64,000 bases of DNA, from contig NC_090176.1 of NCBI RefSeq assembly GCF_024679245.1, forward strand, positions 18,345,293 through 18,409,292, given 5' to 3'. The position numbers and the translations under genes were made by a program. Below the pieces are notes generated by a model. It worked only from the letters and a program-made list of their open reading frames with translations. It ran no database searches and had not been told where the DNA came from. Positions 1 through 10,140 of the stretch are shown one piece after another (the first letter of the stretch is position 1; each line of letters starts with the position of its first letter). This DNA comes from Pseudorasbora parva (lineage: Eukaryota > Chordata > Actinopteri > Cypriniformes > Gobionidae).

Positions 1-1480
1 AGTAATGATGCATTTCCTGCTGTTTTGGATGTGCAGTTTTCTTTAAGGTTTCAAGAGCAATTTCGACTCATATGCTTTGATTTGAATGACTGCCAAGAGA
101 GTTTGTGGCTCATTAAAGTGAGTAATTGATCCTGTCACTGTGAGAAGAAGGAAAATTCTGGGAATGACCTTGCACTTTCAACATGTCTGTTATTATATTA
201 CAAACGTTTGAGCTCATTTGTGAGTCAGCCCCTATGAAGGCTAATGTCTAGTTGGCGTTGTTGACCCTCACACTGATTTCATTCTGCAAAGATCATAATC
301 ATAATGAGATAATCTGTGCCGCATTACTTGCTTGAACTATTAGTAACTGTATTTCCTGTTTTTAATTACACATACTGCCACTACTTTAACAATGTAATTG
401 CATTTTACATACAGAGTATGGAAATGCTGAATCTTTTGATTGGGGGGATAAGGGGACGACTTCAAAATGTCTGTGTCACTGTGCTTTTTTTTTTTTTTTT
501 ATTTATTTATTTTTTTTTTTTATACTGCATCTGAGGTTTATTCTGAACCAGAGGAGGGCGCTCTTGAATTGGCATGAGGTATGAAGCACGTAACCTTTGG
601 AACTCTTGCAAACAACCTCAAATGTGTTGAAGATATTTATCACCATATTTTCAGCTGCATAATCCAAATATTTGTAATAATGAGCTTAATTATACTAAAA
701 TCTCCTTTGTCACATAGCATTTGTAAATGTCATTATGGCACATTGCGTAAAAGCATTATTATCTTTTGGATATCTGGCTGAGAAAAGGTGCCAAAGCAGT
801 TGATAAATGAGCTTCTAATGAATCCTTCTGTGTGGTGATTATTTGTCATTACGCAGATTACGATAGCAGCTAACGATGTTCCTTCCACTCAGGGACAGGA
901 CTATTTTTCATCATTACTGAAATGTGTATGAATCTACACAAAAGCGGTTTTCCAAAGTTGCTGACGCAAAAGGATTATTAGGAGTTTTTCTTCTCCGCAG
1001 GGAGAGGCTAACTGTATTAGATTGGTGTTATTCAGGGAAAACAGCCTCCATGTCTTTACACCCTGGGGATTTTTGTCTGTCTGCAATGATCTGAACTTCA
1101 GCCACACAAGTCTAGAAAAGTAGACAGATTTTGTGCACTTCCCTGAAGCCTATCTATACATTTGGAGGCAGAGTTAGTGCTATACAGCAGTTCCTAATAA
1201 GGAATAAGGAATTTTAATTTGACAATATGTATCTCACCATTGTACATAATCGTACAAATAATTAAACATTTTACTTTAAATCTTTAACATATGGCTTTAA
1301 TTACAGGTGATACTTTTTTAATAAGTACAGTAAAAAAGTACCTACATTTATTGTTTTTGTTTAATTATCCTGTAGTAAAATAATTGTTAATTTGCTATTA
1401 GTAGTAAATAGTTTAGACTAGGTCAGGGAAAGTGCTTTAAACCAGCTTTTATTAGACATGATTTACATTAGTATTAATAT
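1..1480. other. intergenic, no gene seen
   Basis: AT-rich DNA with only short, non-homologous open frames. A T-rich run of about 35 bases lies near 485-521. I see no exon-like frame with splice signals and no recognisable transposon protein. Confidence 0.5.
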
Positions 1481-1482
1481 AT

Positions 1483-1541
1483 TTCATGGAGACTCTCCAT
1501 AGACATAATGGAGTCCATTTTTACATTAAAAAAAACAAAAC

Positions 1542-1588
<47 letters not shown>
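1483..1588 (+). repeat. (AC)n microsatellite with a shared repeat flank
   Basis: A CA-dinucleotide run occupies about 1545-1588. Just upstream is 'gactctccatagacataatgg', a diverged form of the 'ccataggcgtaatgg' motif that also sits beside CA or GA arrays near 13.97 kb, 40.79 kb and 59.58 kb. This copy is short and keeps only the proximal motif. Confidence 0.7.
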
Positions 1589-1590
<2 letters not shown>

Positions 1591-1604
1591 TTTGTACGTT
1601 CAGC

Positions 1605-1853
1605 TATTAGTTTCTTATTAGCATGTATTTTAGGATATTGGCTGTTTATTAGAACTTATAATTATAAAGAACATATTAATGCCTTATTCTGCATGACCTT
1701 ATTCTACATCCCTTAATCCTCCCCATTACCTAAACTGAAATGCTACAAAAACTACCTTACTAACTATTAATAAACAGTAAATTAATAGTTTATTGAGGCA
1801 AAAGTCGTAGTTAATAGTTAAAATGTGTTCCCCATACTAAAGTGTTACCAAGT
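1605..1853. repeat. probable old interspersed repeat fragment
   Basis: AT-rich sequence ending in 'aaagtgttacc', a terminus that resembles the 'taaagtgttacac' end of the inverted-repeat element at 13,140-15,075. It contains several TTAATA-type blocks also seen near 23.4-23.6 kb. I recognise it as a likely non-autonomous DNA element, but no target duplication could be defined. Confidence 0.35.
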
Positions 1854-1876
1854 CCCGATACAACATAAAAACACAA

Positions 1877-1895
1877 TGTGCGCGCGCGTGCGTGC

Positions 1896-1963
<68 letters not shown>
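1877..1963 (+). repeat. (GC)n/(GT)n microsatellite
   Basis: A short alternating CG tract runs into about 75 bases of GT repeats. Alternating purine-pyrimidine DNA of this type can adopt Z-form. The 'HTHTHT' open frame read from it is a translation artefact. Confidence 0.9.
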
Positions 1964-1966
<3 letters not shown>

Positions 1967-2215
1967 TTAATGTTCAGCATTCGTAATACCTTTAAGTTAA
2001 TTACCTTTATGCCTTTGGAATCAATTGTATGCTGTGGTGTACCTGGAAACTGAATTATTACTGATTGTGGTTGCTGTTTTTTTTTGACTGTTCTATAATA
2101 ATAATAATAAAAACCTAAAAAAAAAAACACAGGTTCCACAAAATAATAGTTAAAATAATAGGCATAGTTCTTCCAAAAATTAAAATGTGATATTTTTCTT
2201 CTTACCCCAGGGCAT

Positions 2216-2225
2216 CCAAGATGTA
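2216..2225 (+). repeat. LINE target-site duplication, 3' side
   Basis: 'ccaagatgta', identical to 7709-7718, directly abuts the LINE's terminal repeat units. Confidence 0.8.
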
Positions 2226-2843
2226 AGGCAAGGCAAGGCAAGTTTATTTGTATAGCACATTTCATACCCAATGGCAATTCAAAGTGCTTTACATAGAAAT
2301 TAATTAAAACAGTGGTAACAAATGCATGAGAAAAAAAAGAATACCATATGGACGAATAAAGAATTAAAAACAAGCATAGTTAAAACAGTCGTAAAGATAT
2401 AGTAATTAAAAAATAATAATAAAAAAAAAAAAAAAAAAAAAAAATGGTCAGATCCACAATAATGGTCTGATATAAAAATAAACATTCTTCAGTTTACTGC
2501 CTACATACATGTACCATCTTAATTAGAACACCTCTCATTCATTTCTTTCTCAAACACGTTCATAACATCCATTTTAATCACTATTCCCTGATTTTTACTC
2601 AGAAACCTTCTTGTTAAAACCCTTACTCACTCATTATACCCTCCACAGATTTACACATACTCAAACCTTATTGTCAAACTTACTATTTCCATCAAACCCA
2701 GTTTTCACTCGTCATATTCAACTCAAAAGAACATATAAAATAAACAATAACCAGAGATAAGAACAAAGGTAAACTAAAATAATTATAAAAAGAATAAAGA
2801 GATAAGATAGGGTGCAATCAGTCGGACATACAGTCCTCAGAGC
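2226..2843 (-). other. LINE 3' UTR and terminal repeat
   Basis: Non-coding tail of the LINE. In the minus-strand sense it ends '...gctatacaaataaac' then (TTGCC)n. In CR1/L2 elements the 3' hairpin and short terminal repeats are recognised by the reverse transcriptase. A similar tail fragment lies at 18,908-18,955. A poly(A) run on the plus strand at 2420-2443 is internal. Confidence 0.7.
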
Positions 2844-5800
2844 TCATTCAGTAAATGCACAGCTAAACAGATGTGTTTTGAGTCTGGATTTGAATGTGGC
2901 TACTGTTGGAGCAAATCTGATCTGTTCAGGAAGCCGGTTCCAACTGCGGCTGGCATAATAGCTAAAGGCAGACTCTCCTTGCTTTGAGTGAACTCTTGGT
3001 ATTTCTAACTGACTTGATCCTGCTGATCTGAGTGATCTGTTGGGTTTATATTTAATCAGCATATCTGCGATGTATTGGGGTCCTAGCTCATTGAGTGATT
3101 TATAAACAAGTAATAGTACTTTAAAGTCGATCCTAAATGTAACTGGAAGCCAGTGTAAAGACCTGAGGACTGGTGTGATATGGTCATATTTTCTGGTTCT
3201 GCTCACAATCCTGGCAGCAGCGTTCTGTATGAGCTGCAGCTGTCTAATGGTCTTTTTAGGAAGGCCAGTGAGAAGGCCATTACAATAGTCCACCCTACTG
3301 GTGATGAAAGCATGAACGAGTTTCTCTAAGTCTTGCCTGGAGACAAAACATCTAATCCTTGCAATATTTTTCAGATGATAGTAAGCTGATTTAGTTATTG
3401 CTTTGACATGACTACTGAAACTCAGGTCGGACTCTAAAATCACTCCAAGATTCCTGACTTGATTTTTTGTTATCAGGCCTTTAGCCTCAAGATATGCGTT
3501 CACCTTGAGAATTTCATCTTTGTTTCCAAATGTAGTGATTTCGGTTTTGTCTTTGTTTAACTGAAGATAGTTTTGGCACATCCAGTTGTTAACTTCATCA
3601 ATGCATTTGCACAGGGAGTCAATGGGGCTGTAGTCATTAGGTGACAGCGCTAAGTAGAGCTGGGTGTCATCAGCATAGCTGTGGTAAGCAATATTGTTCT
3701 TTTTCATTATTTGGCTCAGTGGCAGCATATACAGGTTAAACAGGAGTGGTGCTAGAATGGACCCTTGTGGGACTCCGCATGTCATGGATGTCCACTCAGA
3801 CTTATGGTCTCCTATACTCACATAATAACCTCTCCCTTCTAAGTATGATCTGAACCATTTGAGGACCATCCCAGAAAGCCCGACCCAGTTTTCCAGCCTG
3901 TCTAGAAGTATGGTGTGGTCAACAGTGTCGAATGCGGCACTGAGATCCAGTTGTACCAGAATTGATGTTTTGCCTGTATCAGTGTTTAAGCGAATATCAT
4001 TTATAATCTTTATGAGTGCTGTCTCTGTACTGTGATGTGGACGGAAACCAGATTGAAAATTATCAAAGTATCCATTTGAGCGTAAGAATTTGTTCAACTG
4101 ATTGAAAACAACTTTTTCAATGATTTTGCCTATGAAGGGGAGATTTGAGATTGGTCTGTAGTTGCTCAGTATGGAGTTATCCAGATTTCTCTTTTTCAGA
4201 AGAGGCTTAACTATTGCAGTTTTAAGGGCGGTTGGAAAAGTCCCATAGAGAAGTGAGGAGTTTACCACTTCTAGGAGATCTGCTTCTAAACAGTTAAACA
4301 CACTTTTGAAGAAAGAAGTGGGGAGTGTGTCTAGGGCATAGGTTGATGTTTTAAGATGCTGTACTGTGTCTTCTAAAATTTTGCAGTCAATAGCGTCGAA
4401 ATCTGACATGGTAATTTTCCGAGGGTTTGGTATGATCTGACTGACCCCAGAGCAACTAGAGGATGTGCTGATCGCCTTTCTGATATTATTGATTTTCTCG
4501 GAGAAGTAGGAAGCAAACTCACTGCACTTACTGTCTGAGAGCATTTCACTAGGAGTCTGACTCGGGGGGTTTGTTAGTCTCTCGACAGTAGCAAAAAGAG
4601 TGCGTGTGTTGTTTATGTTTCTGTTTATAATATTTGAGAAGAAGGTCTGTCTAGCTTTGCCTAGTTCAACATTGAAAGCATGAAGGGTGTCTTTATAGAT
4701 GTTATAATGGACTACAAGTTTTGTCTTCCGCCACATGCGTTCAGATTTTCTGCATTGTCTTTTCATTATTTGAACTGCTGTTGAGTTTCTCCAAGGTGCT
4801 TTTTGTTTGGTACTCTTTTTCCTGACTTTTAGAGGAGCAATATCATCAATTACACTCTTAACTTTTGAGTTAAAGGAGTCAAGGAGAAAATCAACAGAGT
4901 CTGCAGATATGCTTGGTGTTAGAGATAAAGCCTTCATAAACAGCACATTAGTGTTCTCATTTAAGCATCTCTTTTTGACAGAGACAGATCTAGCTTCAAT
5001 GGCAGGAGAGATTGATATATCAAAGAAAATACAGAAATGATCAGACAGTGCCACATCCTTAATAACAATTGATGAAATGTTTAGACCCTTACTGATAAGT
5101 AAATCTAGAGTGTGTCCACGATTGTGTGTGGGTCCATTTACATGCTGTGTCAAATCAAAAGTGTTAAGAACAGTCATGAGCTCTTTTGTTTTACTGGATT
5201 CAATATTGTCTATGTGAATGTTAAAATCCCCAGCAATAGCAAAACAGTCAAACTCTGAGGAAATTATTGATAACAGTTCTATAAAGTCCTCAGTGAAGCC
5301 TGCAGAGTATTTCGGAGGCCTATAAATAATGATAAGCAGGATGCGTGGAGAACCTTTTAACACAATACCCAGATATTCTAGAGACAAATAGTCACCAAAT
5401 GATACTTGCTTACATTGATAGAAATCTTTAAAAAGAGCAGCAACACCCCCACCTCTCCTAACAGATCTGCAAACACTCATAAAAGTAAAGTTAGGAGGGG
5501 CTGCTTCATTGAGGACTGTTGCACTACAGTTTTCTTCTAGCCACGTTTCATTTAGAAGCAGAAAATCTAGGTTGTTAGTGGTTATTAAGTCATTGACTAG
5601 AAATGATTTGTTCTTAAGTGAACGGATGTTTAAAAGCGCTAACTTAACAGTAATAATTTTTTTCTCCACATTAATCCTATTTTGGCAGGTAACAGGCAGC
5701 AGATTATATTGGTTTATTAAACGGCCTGACAAGGCCTTAGACTTTCTTTCACGTAACAGAACAGAGATAGAGAAAGAGGCAGGCACACTGGGTTCCCCCT

Positions 5801-5849
5801 TGTTTTGTAAACATTTGATAGAGTTACTGTTATCATAGCGGGGACCCAA
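2844..5849 (-). CDS. LINE ORF2: endonuclease / reverse transcriptase
   Basis: An open frame of about 1000 residues with the two enzymatic domains of CR1/L2 ORF2. The apurinic-like endonuclease is at about 65-275, with Asn74 (LLNIRS), Glu101 (NETWL), 'YRPPKYS', Asp207/Asn209 (GDFNIH) and Asp270-His271 (LSDHF). The reverse transcriptase is at about 540-810, with 'NYRPISNLPF', Asp635 (QLDLSAAFD), 'GVPQGSILAPLLF' and Tyr-Ala-Asp-Asp at 725-728. The C-terminal part has the 'SRVDYCNGLLTGLP' and 'LHWLPV' blocks of this clade. All catalytic residues I can name are present and there is no internal stop. The frame has no ATG before residue 124, inside the endonuclease; the first codon after the ORF1 stop region is TTG. 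Expression must therefore use stop read-through, reinitiation or a non-AUG start. Confidence 0.9.
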   Translation of the reverse strand: MGPRYDNSNSIKCLQNKGEPSVPASFSISVLLRERKSKALSGRLINQYNLLPVTCQNRINVEKKIITVKLALLNIRSLKNKSFLVNDLITTNNLDFLLLNETWLEENCSATVLNEAAPPNFTFMSVCRSVRRGGGVAALFKDFYQCKQVSFGDYLSLEYLGIVLKGSPRILLIIIYRPPKYSAGFTEDFIELLSIISSEFDCFAIAGDFNIHIDNIESSKTKELMTVLNTFDLTQHVNGPTHNRGHTLDLLISKGLNISSIVIKDVALSDHFCIFFDISISPAIEARSVSVKKRCLNENTNVLFMKALSLTPSISADSVDFLLDSFNSKVKSVIDDIAPLKVRKKSTKQKAPWRNSTAVQIMKRQCRKSERMWRKTKLVVHYNIYKDTLHAFNVELGKARQTFFSNIINRNINNTRTLFATVERLTNPPSQTPSEMLSDSKCSEFASYFSEKINNIRKAISTSSSCSGVSQIIPNPRKITMSDFDAIDCKILEDTVQHLKTSTYALDTLPTSFFKSVFNCLEADLLEVVNSSLLYGTFPTALKTAIVKPLLKKRNLDNSILSNYRPISNLPFIGKIIEKVVFNQLNKFLRSNGYFDNFQSGFRPHHSTETALIKIINDIRLNTDTGKTSILVQLDLSAAFDTVDHTILLDRLENWVGLSGMVLKWFRSYLEGRGYYVSIGDHKSEWTSMTCGVPQGSILAPLLFNLYMLPLSQIMKKNNIAYHSYADDTQLYLALSPNDYSPIDSLCKCIDEVNNWMCQNYLQLNKDKTEITTFGNKDEILKVNAYLEAKGLITKNQVRNLGVILESDLSFSSHVKAITKSAYYHLKNIARIRCFVSRQDLEKLVHAFITSRVDYCNGLLTGLPKKTIRQLQLIQNAAARIVSRTRKYDHITPVLRSLHWLPVTFRIDFKVLLLVYKSLNELGPQYIADMLIKYKPNRSLRSAGSSQLEIPRVHSKQGESAFSYYASRSWNRLPEQIRFAPTVATFKSRLKTHLFSCAFTE

Positions 5850-5855
5850 AACACA

Positions 5856-7436
5856 TCACTGAGAGCTGGAATCAGTTGTTTTTGGTTCACCTACAACAGA
5901 TGGAGGCGGGTGTGGGCCCTGACGTTGTGACCGAAGAAATCTCACAGGAGGAGGGCGAGGACGAGCTGGGCCCACAGGCTTTGGTGTTTGTGGGGCTCCA
6001 CGATTTTTGGTCGATATTTGGGGGCTCATAGCGATCGAGTGTGATAGTCTGATTCCAGCATGAACCAAGTCCTCCATTTTCTCTGAGAAGCTCAGATGCG
6101 GGGATGCTGGAGAGAGGAATGACATGTCCGGTGAGAGGGGCTGTTTCTCTGGTGTTATCGGAAGTTGAAATATGTTGTCCTGGCTTCCCTGTCCATTTTC
6201 CAGAAAATCATCCTTGGGTGCTGAATCTTGGAGCAGATCTAATCCTTCACAGTCAGTCTGTGGTGAGCTCTGTGGGCAGGGCTCAGCTGGGAGTGTGTCC
6301 GTGAGCAATTGTTGTTGTGGGGGCGTGGTCTTATCATTGTCCTTGTGGGATGTGTCAGCCACATGTCCATTCAGCTGCTGAAAAGAAGTCCTGTGGTCGT
6401 CCATACTCTGTATCAGGTTGAGTGGGTTAGAACACACAGCTGAAGGATGATGAAGGGAAAAATAAATATTGTCCTTTAACACTCTTGCACCAAGTTTGTT
6501 TGGGTGGTGGCCATTTGATGTAAACAATTGTCTCTGGCTCCAGAAGAGATTAAAGTTGTCGATGAAATTCACTCCCTTCATCATGCAGGTTTTTTGCAGC
6601 CATGTATTAAGCCCAAGCAACCGTGAGAATCTATTTGTTCCTCTTGCTGGCAGTGGTCCACTGATGAACGGCTGAACTTTCAGTTTGCTAAGTGTTTCAA
6701 AAAGTTCATTGAAATCCCTTTTAATGAGTTCTGACTGCTCTCTCTGAATATCGTTCTTTCCTACATGAATGATAAGTCGATTTGCGGTCTTATGTTTTAT
6801 CAGGATGTTCTGAATTTCCCTGTTTACATCAGAAATGGTTGCTTGTGGAAGGCAGCATGTAGTTGTATCTCTGCTGCTAATGTTTCTGACTGTGGAATCA
6901 CCCACTATCAGAGTCCTTGGCTCGGCTGCGCTCTGAGCTGAGGGCCGCTGTCTGCTCGACCTTGAGCGCCTGTTAGCATTAGTGTTAGCTGTGGGCTGAT
7001 GCAATCCGTGTTCGATCACATTCATCACGTTTTGGGATTCATCACCCTCATTCATTAATACTTCAAATCTGTTTTCGAGATGTATCGATGGTGGTCGGAA
7101 ACTACTGTTTGCAATCCTTGTGTCTGGGGTAGAGCATGCTACTGCAGCAATATATGAAGCTTGTGACAATCTGACGTCTCGAGTGCGTTTGGGTCTTGCC
7201 CCCTGTTTGTGCCATCGATTAATGTGTTGATCAGTTACTTGTTTCTCTATCTGTTGAGTAGCACTAAATTTACGGGACTCACCAGCTGTGTGCAGCGGAC
7301 GTTCGTGATGAAGCTCTGCTGTGTGATTCGTCCGGTTTGGTAGTTGCGCAAATAACTTTGTTTCAAGAACTGCAATCCGTTGTGAAAGTCTGTGGCAGTT
7401 TGTGCAGCAAGTAGATTCTTGAACTAAAAGAGGCAT
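5856..7436 (-). CDS. LINE ORF1: esterase-like (SGNH) protein
   Basis: 526 residues when started at the ATG at 7434-7436. The frame is open further upstream, but only through a non-ATG codon. A Cys/His cluster (CCTNCH, 10-15) is followed by a likely coiled segment, a basic low-complexity stretch (155-165) and an SGNH-hydrolase-like domain at about 174-330. That domain shows 'LIVGDSTVRNI' (Ser181), 'HVGKNDI' (Asn228) and 'NGHHPNKLGARVL' (His311). CR1/L2 ORF1 proteins commonly carry this esterase domain; they bind nucleic acid and assist retrotransposition. In the last block the usual Asp of the Asp-x-x-His pair is Asn308, so hydrolase activity is doubtful in this copy. ORF1 ends in TGA and ORF2 continues in the same frame two codons later. 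Confidence 0.85.
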   Translation of the reverse strand: MPLLVQESTCCTNCHRLSQRIAVLETKLFAQLPNRTNHTAELHHERPLHTAGESRKFSATQQIEKQVTDQHINRWHKQGARPKRTRDVRLSQASYIAAVACSTPDTRIANSSFRPPSIHLENRFEVLMNEGDESQNVMNVIEHGLHQPTANTNANRRSRSSRQRPSAQSAAEPRTLIVGDSTVRNISSRDTTTCCLPQATISDVNREIQNILIKHKTANRLIIHVGKNDIQREQSELIKRDFNELFETLSKLKVQPFISGPLPARGTNRFSRLLGLNTWLQKTCMMKGVNFIDNFNLFWSQRQLFTSNGHHPNKLGARVLKDNIYFSLHHPSAVCSNPLNLIQSMDDHRTSFQQLNGHVADTSHKDNDKTTPPQQQLLTDTLPAEPCPQSSPQTDCEGLDLLQDSAPKDDFLENGQGSQDNIFQLPITPEKQPLSPDMSFLSPASPHLSFSEKMEDLVHAGIRLSHSIAMSPQISTKNRGAPQTPKPVGPARPRPPPVRFLRSQRQGPHPPPSVVGEPKTTDSSSQ

Positions 7437-7708
7437 TTTCTTATCCTTTCGATAGTAGGCAGCTGTGTTTTCCCTTCCGGAATGTAAGCTGATGGAAGGG
7501 AGAGGCTGGTCAGATGAAGTGTTCGCTTTTTTGTAGTAATCCAGTCTCCAGAGTTTCAAGTTTTATCAAAAAAGTTAAGCTTTGTTGTTTGAGCGCTGTG
7601 TTGATTTGCTGAAGTTGAAGTTATGAGATAAAATATAGAAGCGATAGAGCAAAGCGCGGAGCAGTAAGCAAGAGCGTCCGAACAGTAGCGAAGCAGGAAG
7701 CAAGTCCA
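7437..7708 (-). promoter_or_regulatory. LINE 5' leader, probable internal promoter region
   Basis: The 272 bases between the target duplication and the ORF1 ATG. Non-LTR elements normally carry an internal promoter here. I see no specific motif that proves it. Confidence 0.4.
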
Positions 7709-7718
7709 CCAAGATGTA
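7709..7718 (+). repeat. LINE target-site duplication, 5' side
   Basis: 'ccaagatgta' is the second copy of the 10-bp duplication. It marks the 5' end of the LINE, which is therefore probably not 5'-truncated. Confidence 0.8.
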
Positions 7719-8471
7719 GGTGTGTTTGTTTCTTTAGTAGAACACAAATGAAGATTTTTAACTCAACTGTTGCTCGTATAATGCATGTCAATGGGGTGTT
7801 TTCTATGAGTGCCACTATAAGAGTAAAAAATCCATATAAACCCTGCGGCTCGTGATGAGACATTGACGTCTTAAAACATGAAACGATCGGTTTCTGCGAG
7901 AAACCGAAAAGTATTTATGTTTTTTTGGGGGTTTTTTACCTCATATCAGACGAATCTCATCTAGTATTCCCTTCTGCCAGAGAAGGTCAAAACCCGGCGT
8001 GATAGAATCCTCATTAGTGTCTGTGCGGATCGGTCAAATGAGGCATCGATGTACACAGATTTATGATCGCACCGTAATTTTGACCTCCCCTGGTGGAAGA
8101 AATGGCATTGGGAATACTGGATGCAATTCGTCTGATATAGACGAGGTAAAAAAAAAGAGGTAAAAAAAAAAAAAAAAACATACATAAATACTGTTGGGTT
8201 TTTCGCAGAAAGCAATCGATTTGTGTCTTAAGACATCAATGTATCGCAACAAGCCACAGGGTTTAATATGGATTCGTATGTCTATGTGTTTTTTACTCTC
8301 ATAGTGACTCTTGTAGAAAAACACCCCATTGACATGCATTATACGAGCAGGTTGGAGGTAAAAATCTTTATTTGTGTTCTACTAAAGAAACTAAGACACC
8401 TACATCTTGGATGCCTAGGGGTTAAGCAGATAAACCTCACATTTTCATTTTTGGGTGAACTATCCCTTTAA

Positions 8472-9181
8472 GCAGCACAACTATTTTCAACATTGATCAT
8501 GATATTGAAACATCTCTTGAGCAGCAAATCATCATATTGCAATGGTTTCTGAAGGATCATGTGACATCATGTGTTTTTCTCAAATAGCAAGTCATTTTAA
8601 ATGTAAATAATATTTTACCATATTACTTTTTCTTACTATATACTTTTGGATTTTAAAAAAAATTACTTATTTCGAAAGCATTAAAAAAATCTTACAAACC
8701 CTTACCCGAATACGTATGTCTATATAAAGTCATTCAACACTAGCATAATAATTCGACAAAAGATATGGATGATTAGTAACAATAATAAATTCATAATGCA
8801 TCTTATGTTTTTATTTTTGTAGGATTGCAGGATTGCCACATAACTAGAATTGTGTAAAAAATATTGATTTTTTTTTTTTTTTTTAAATCAGTGAGACAAT
8901 AATTGTCTAAATTGGAAAGGCTGGCAATAGCCAATCACAACCAGCGATTTTGTGTTCTGTTCAGTCCTCAAATCTGTCCATATATTGTTGTGTCTGTTCT
9001 CTATTTTTGTCAATGTTTTTATAGTCTGATAAAAAAGGAAACATCTATGAAAATAAATGAATTGTCATTTGCGTCATCGTTGGGTTTCTCTATTACATAA
9101 ACAAAATGCTGTTTATTGTCAGTAGTGTGTAACCAGGTTCTGTTCATCAAGTTATGTTTATCTAAGTTGTGTTTTCTTGTG

Positions 9182-9183
<2 letters not shown>
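8472..9183. other. intergenic, no gene seen
   Basis: AT-rich DNA right of the hairpin MITE with poly-A/T runs at 8868-8884. No supported feature. Confidence 0.4.

Positions 9184-9239
<56 letters not shown>
9184..9239 (+). repeat. (GA)n microsatellite
   Basis: About 28 GA units with one interruption near the end. Confidence 0.95.
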
Positions 9240-9240
<1 letters not shown>

Positions 9241-9985
9241 GCCTTAAGTGCACACATCAATGACATCACAGGTCCCCTCAGTGCTGAGCTGCAGGCGGCA
9301 CAAACAGAGGTGACAGTCAGCGCAAACGGGGCAGAAAGAAAAACCAGGGCTCAGCAACAGACAGAGAGCGCACCATAATGTCTGTGTGACCCAAAATCAT
9401 TGGAGGCAATGAGGTCAGTTCCCTTCTACACAGTGGTTTATCTCTTATCTAAACATAATGGGCTATACGTTTGACACACAGCCAAAGTTAGATGAGCGTG
9501 ACTCTTAGACCGTGATGTGACGTATCTTTAGCTTTCCTATTTTTTCTTCTAAGGAAGCCATTTGACCCATTCAGTGAAGCACGATTACAAATCCAGTCTC
9601 CCATGGCATAGTTCTCAGAAGCAGAACAACTCTTCACAGTCAAAATGACAGAAATGGGCAAACATGTTGGCATTATGATAAGATTGCCCGTTTAATGTGT
9701 TAATTTAGTTAAGTAAAAAACAAGACACACTGTCCAAAAAAAGTGTCTATTTCATACATGATTGCTGTAAAATTCAGTGATTTTTACAGACTTTAGTTCA
9801 ATGATGAGGAAAATTACTGTGGTAGAATTTTTTTAATAAGGCCACATTTGTTAATGTCAGGTTTATGTCAGTTTGTGTTTTACATGATACCATTTACGGC
9901 AAAATTTTTTTTTTTTTTTAAACTATTCCGTTATTCCCTGTGTAAACTGCAAAAATATTTTGTTGTGAGTTTGTGCGCTGTAAAG
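9240..9985. other. intergenic, no gene seen
   Basis: No exon-like frame with splice signals and no protein similarity that I recognise. A T-run sits near 9907-9919. Confidence 0.4.
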
Positions 9986-9989
9986 CATT

Positions 9990-10140
9990 TTTGTTGCTTA
10001 AAAAAGTATGTAACCTGGTTGCCTTAAAATGTTTAGTTTATTGAAATAAAAAAATTGGTTTAATAAATAGAAACTCAAAATATTATTGTATTTAATTCAC
10101 ATATAAAGTGAAAAATCATGAAAAAAGCACAATTTGGCTG
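9990..10140. mobile_element. decayed copy of the 52-kb TIR element
   Basis: Shares 'aacctggttgccttaaaat' and 'tttaataaatagaaactc' with the element at 52,022-52,407, in the same order. Ends could not be fixed. Confidence 0.55.

Larger units (their letters stand above)
2226..7708 (-). mobile_element. full-length L2/CR1-type non-LTR retrotransposon
   Basis: A 5.48-kb element on the minus strand with a 5' leader of about 270 bases, ORF1 (7436-5856), ORF2 (5849-2844) and a 3' UTR of about 620 bases. The 3' end carries the fish tail 'gtgctatacaaataaac' followed by tandem TTGCC units, as expected for the CR1/L2 group, whose 3' ends carry short terminal repeats rather than a long poly(A). Both ends are bounded by the direct repeat 'ccaagatgta' (2216-2225 and 7709-7718). 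This marks a target-primed insertion into the MITE arm. Because the ORFs are undamaged, the insertion is probably young. Clade naming within CR1, L2 and Rex1 is by motif recognition, not by tree. Confidence 0.85.
2158..8471. mobile_element. long-hairpin MITE split by a LINE insertion
   Basis: The element is seen as 2158-2225 plus 7709-8471, interrupted by the LINE at 2226-7708. The left piece ('catagttcttccaaaaatt' then 'ttaccccagggcatccaag') is the inverted copy of the right end ('ggatgcctaggggttaag' then 'gggtgaactatccctttaa'). The remaining left arm (7719-7985) and the right arm (8085-8420) are inverted copies of each other over more than 200 bases, with the hairpin centre near 8,000-8,070. 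The terminus 'gggtgaactatccctttaa' is a well-known zebrafish and cyprinid short-element end of the Angel type, with TTAA at the edge. Without the LINE the element would be about 0.82 kb. It has no coding capacity. Confidence 0.8.

Noticed and set aside
4807..5838. Plus-strand frames inside the LINE
   Set aside because: Antisense shadows of ORF2; no family similarity.
7621..8339. Small frames in the hairpin MITE
   Set aside because: Arms are inverted copies of each other, so frames appear in pairs; no domain.
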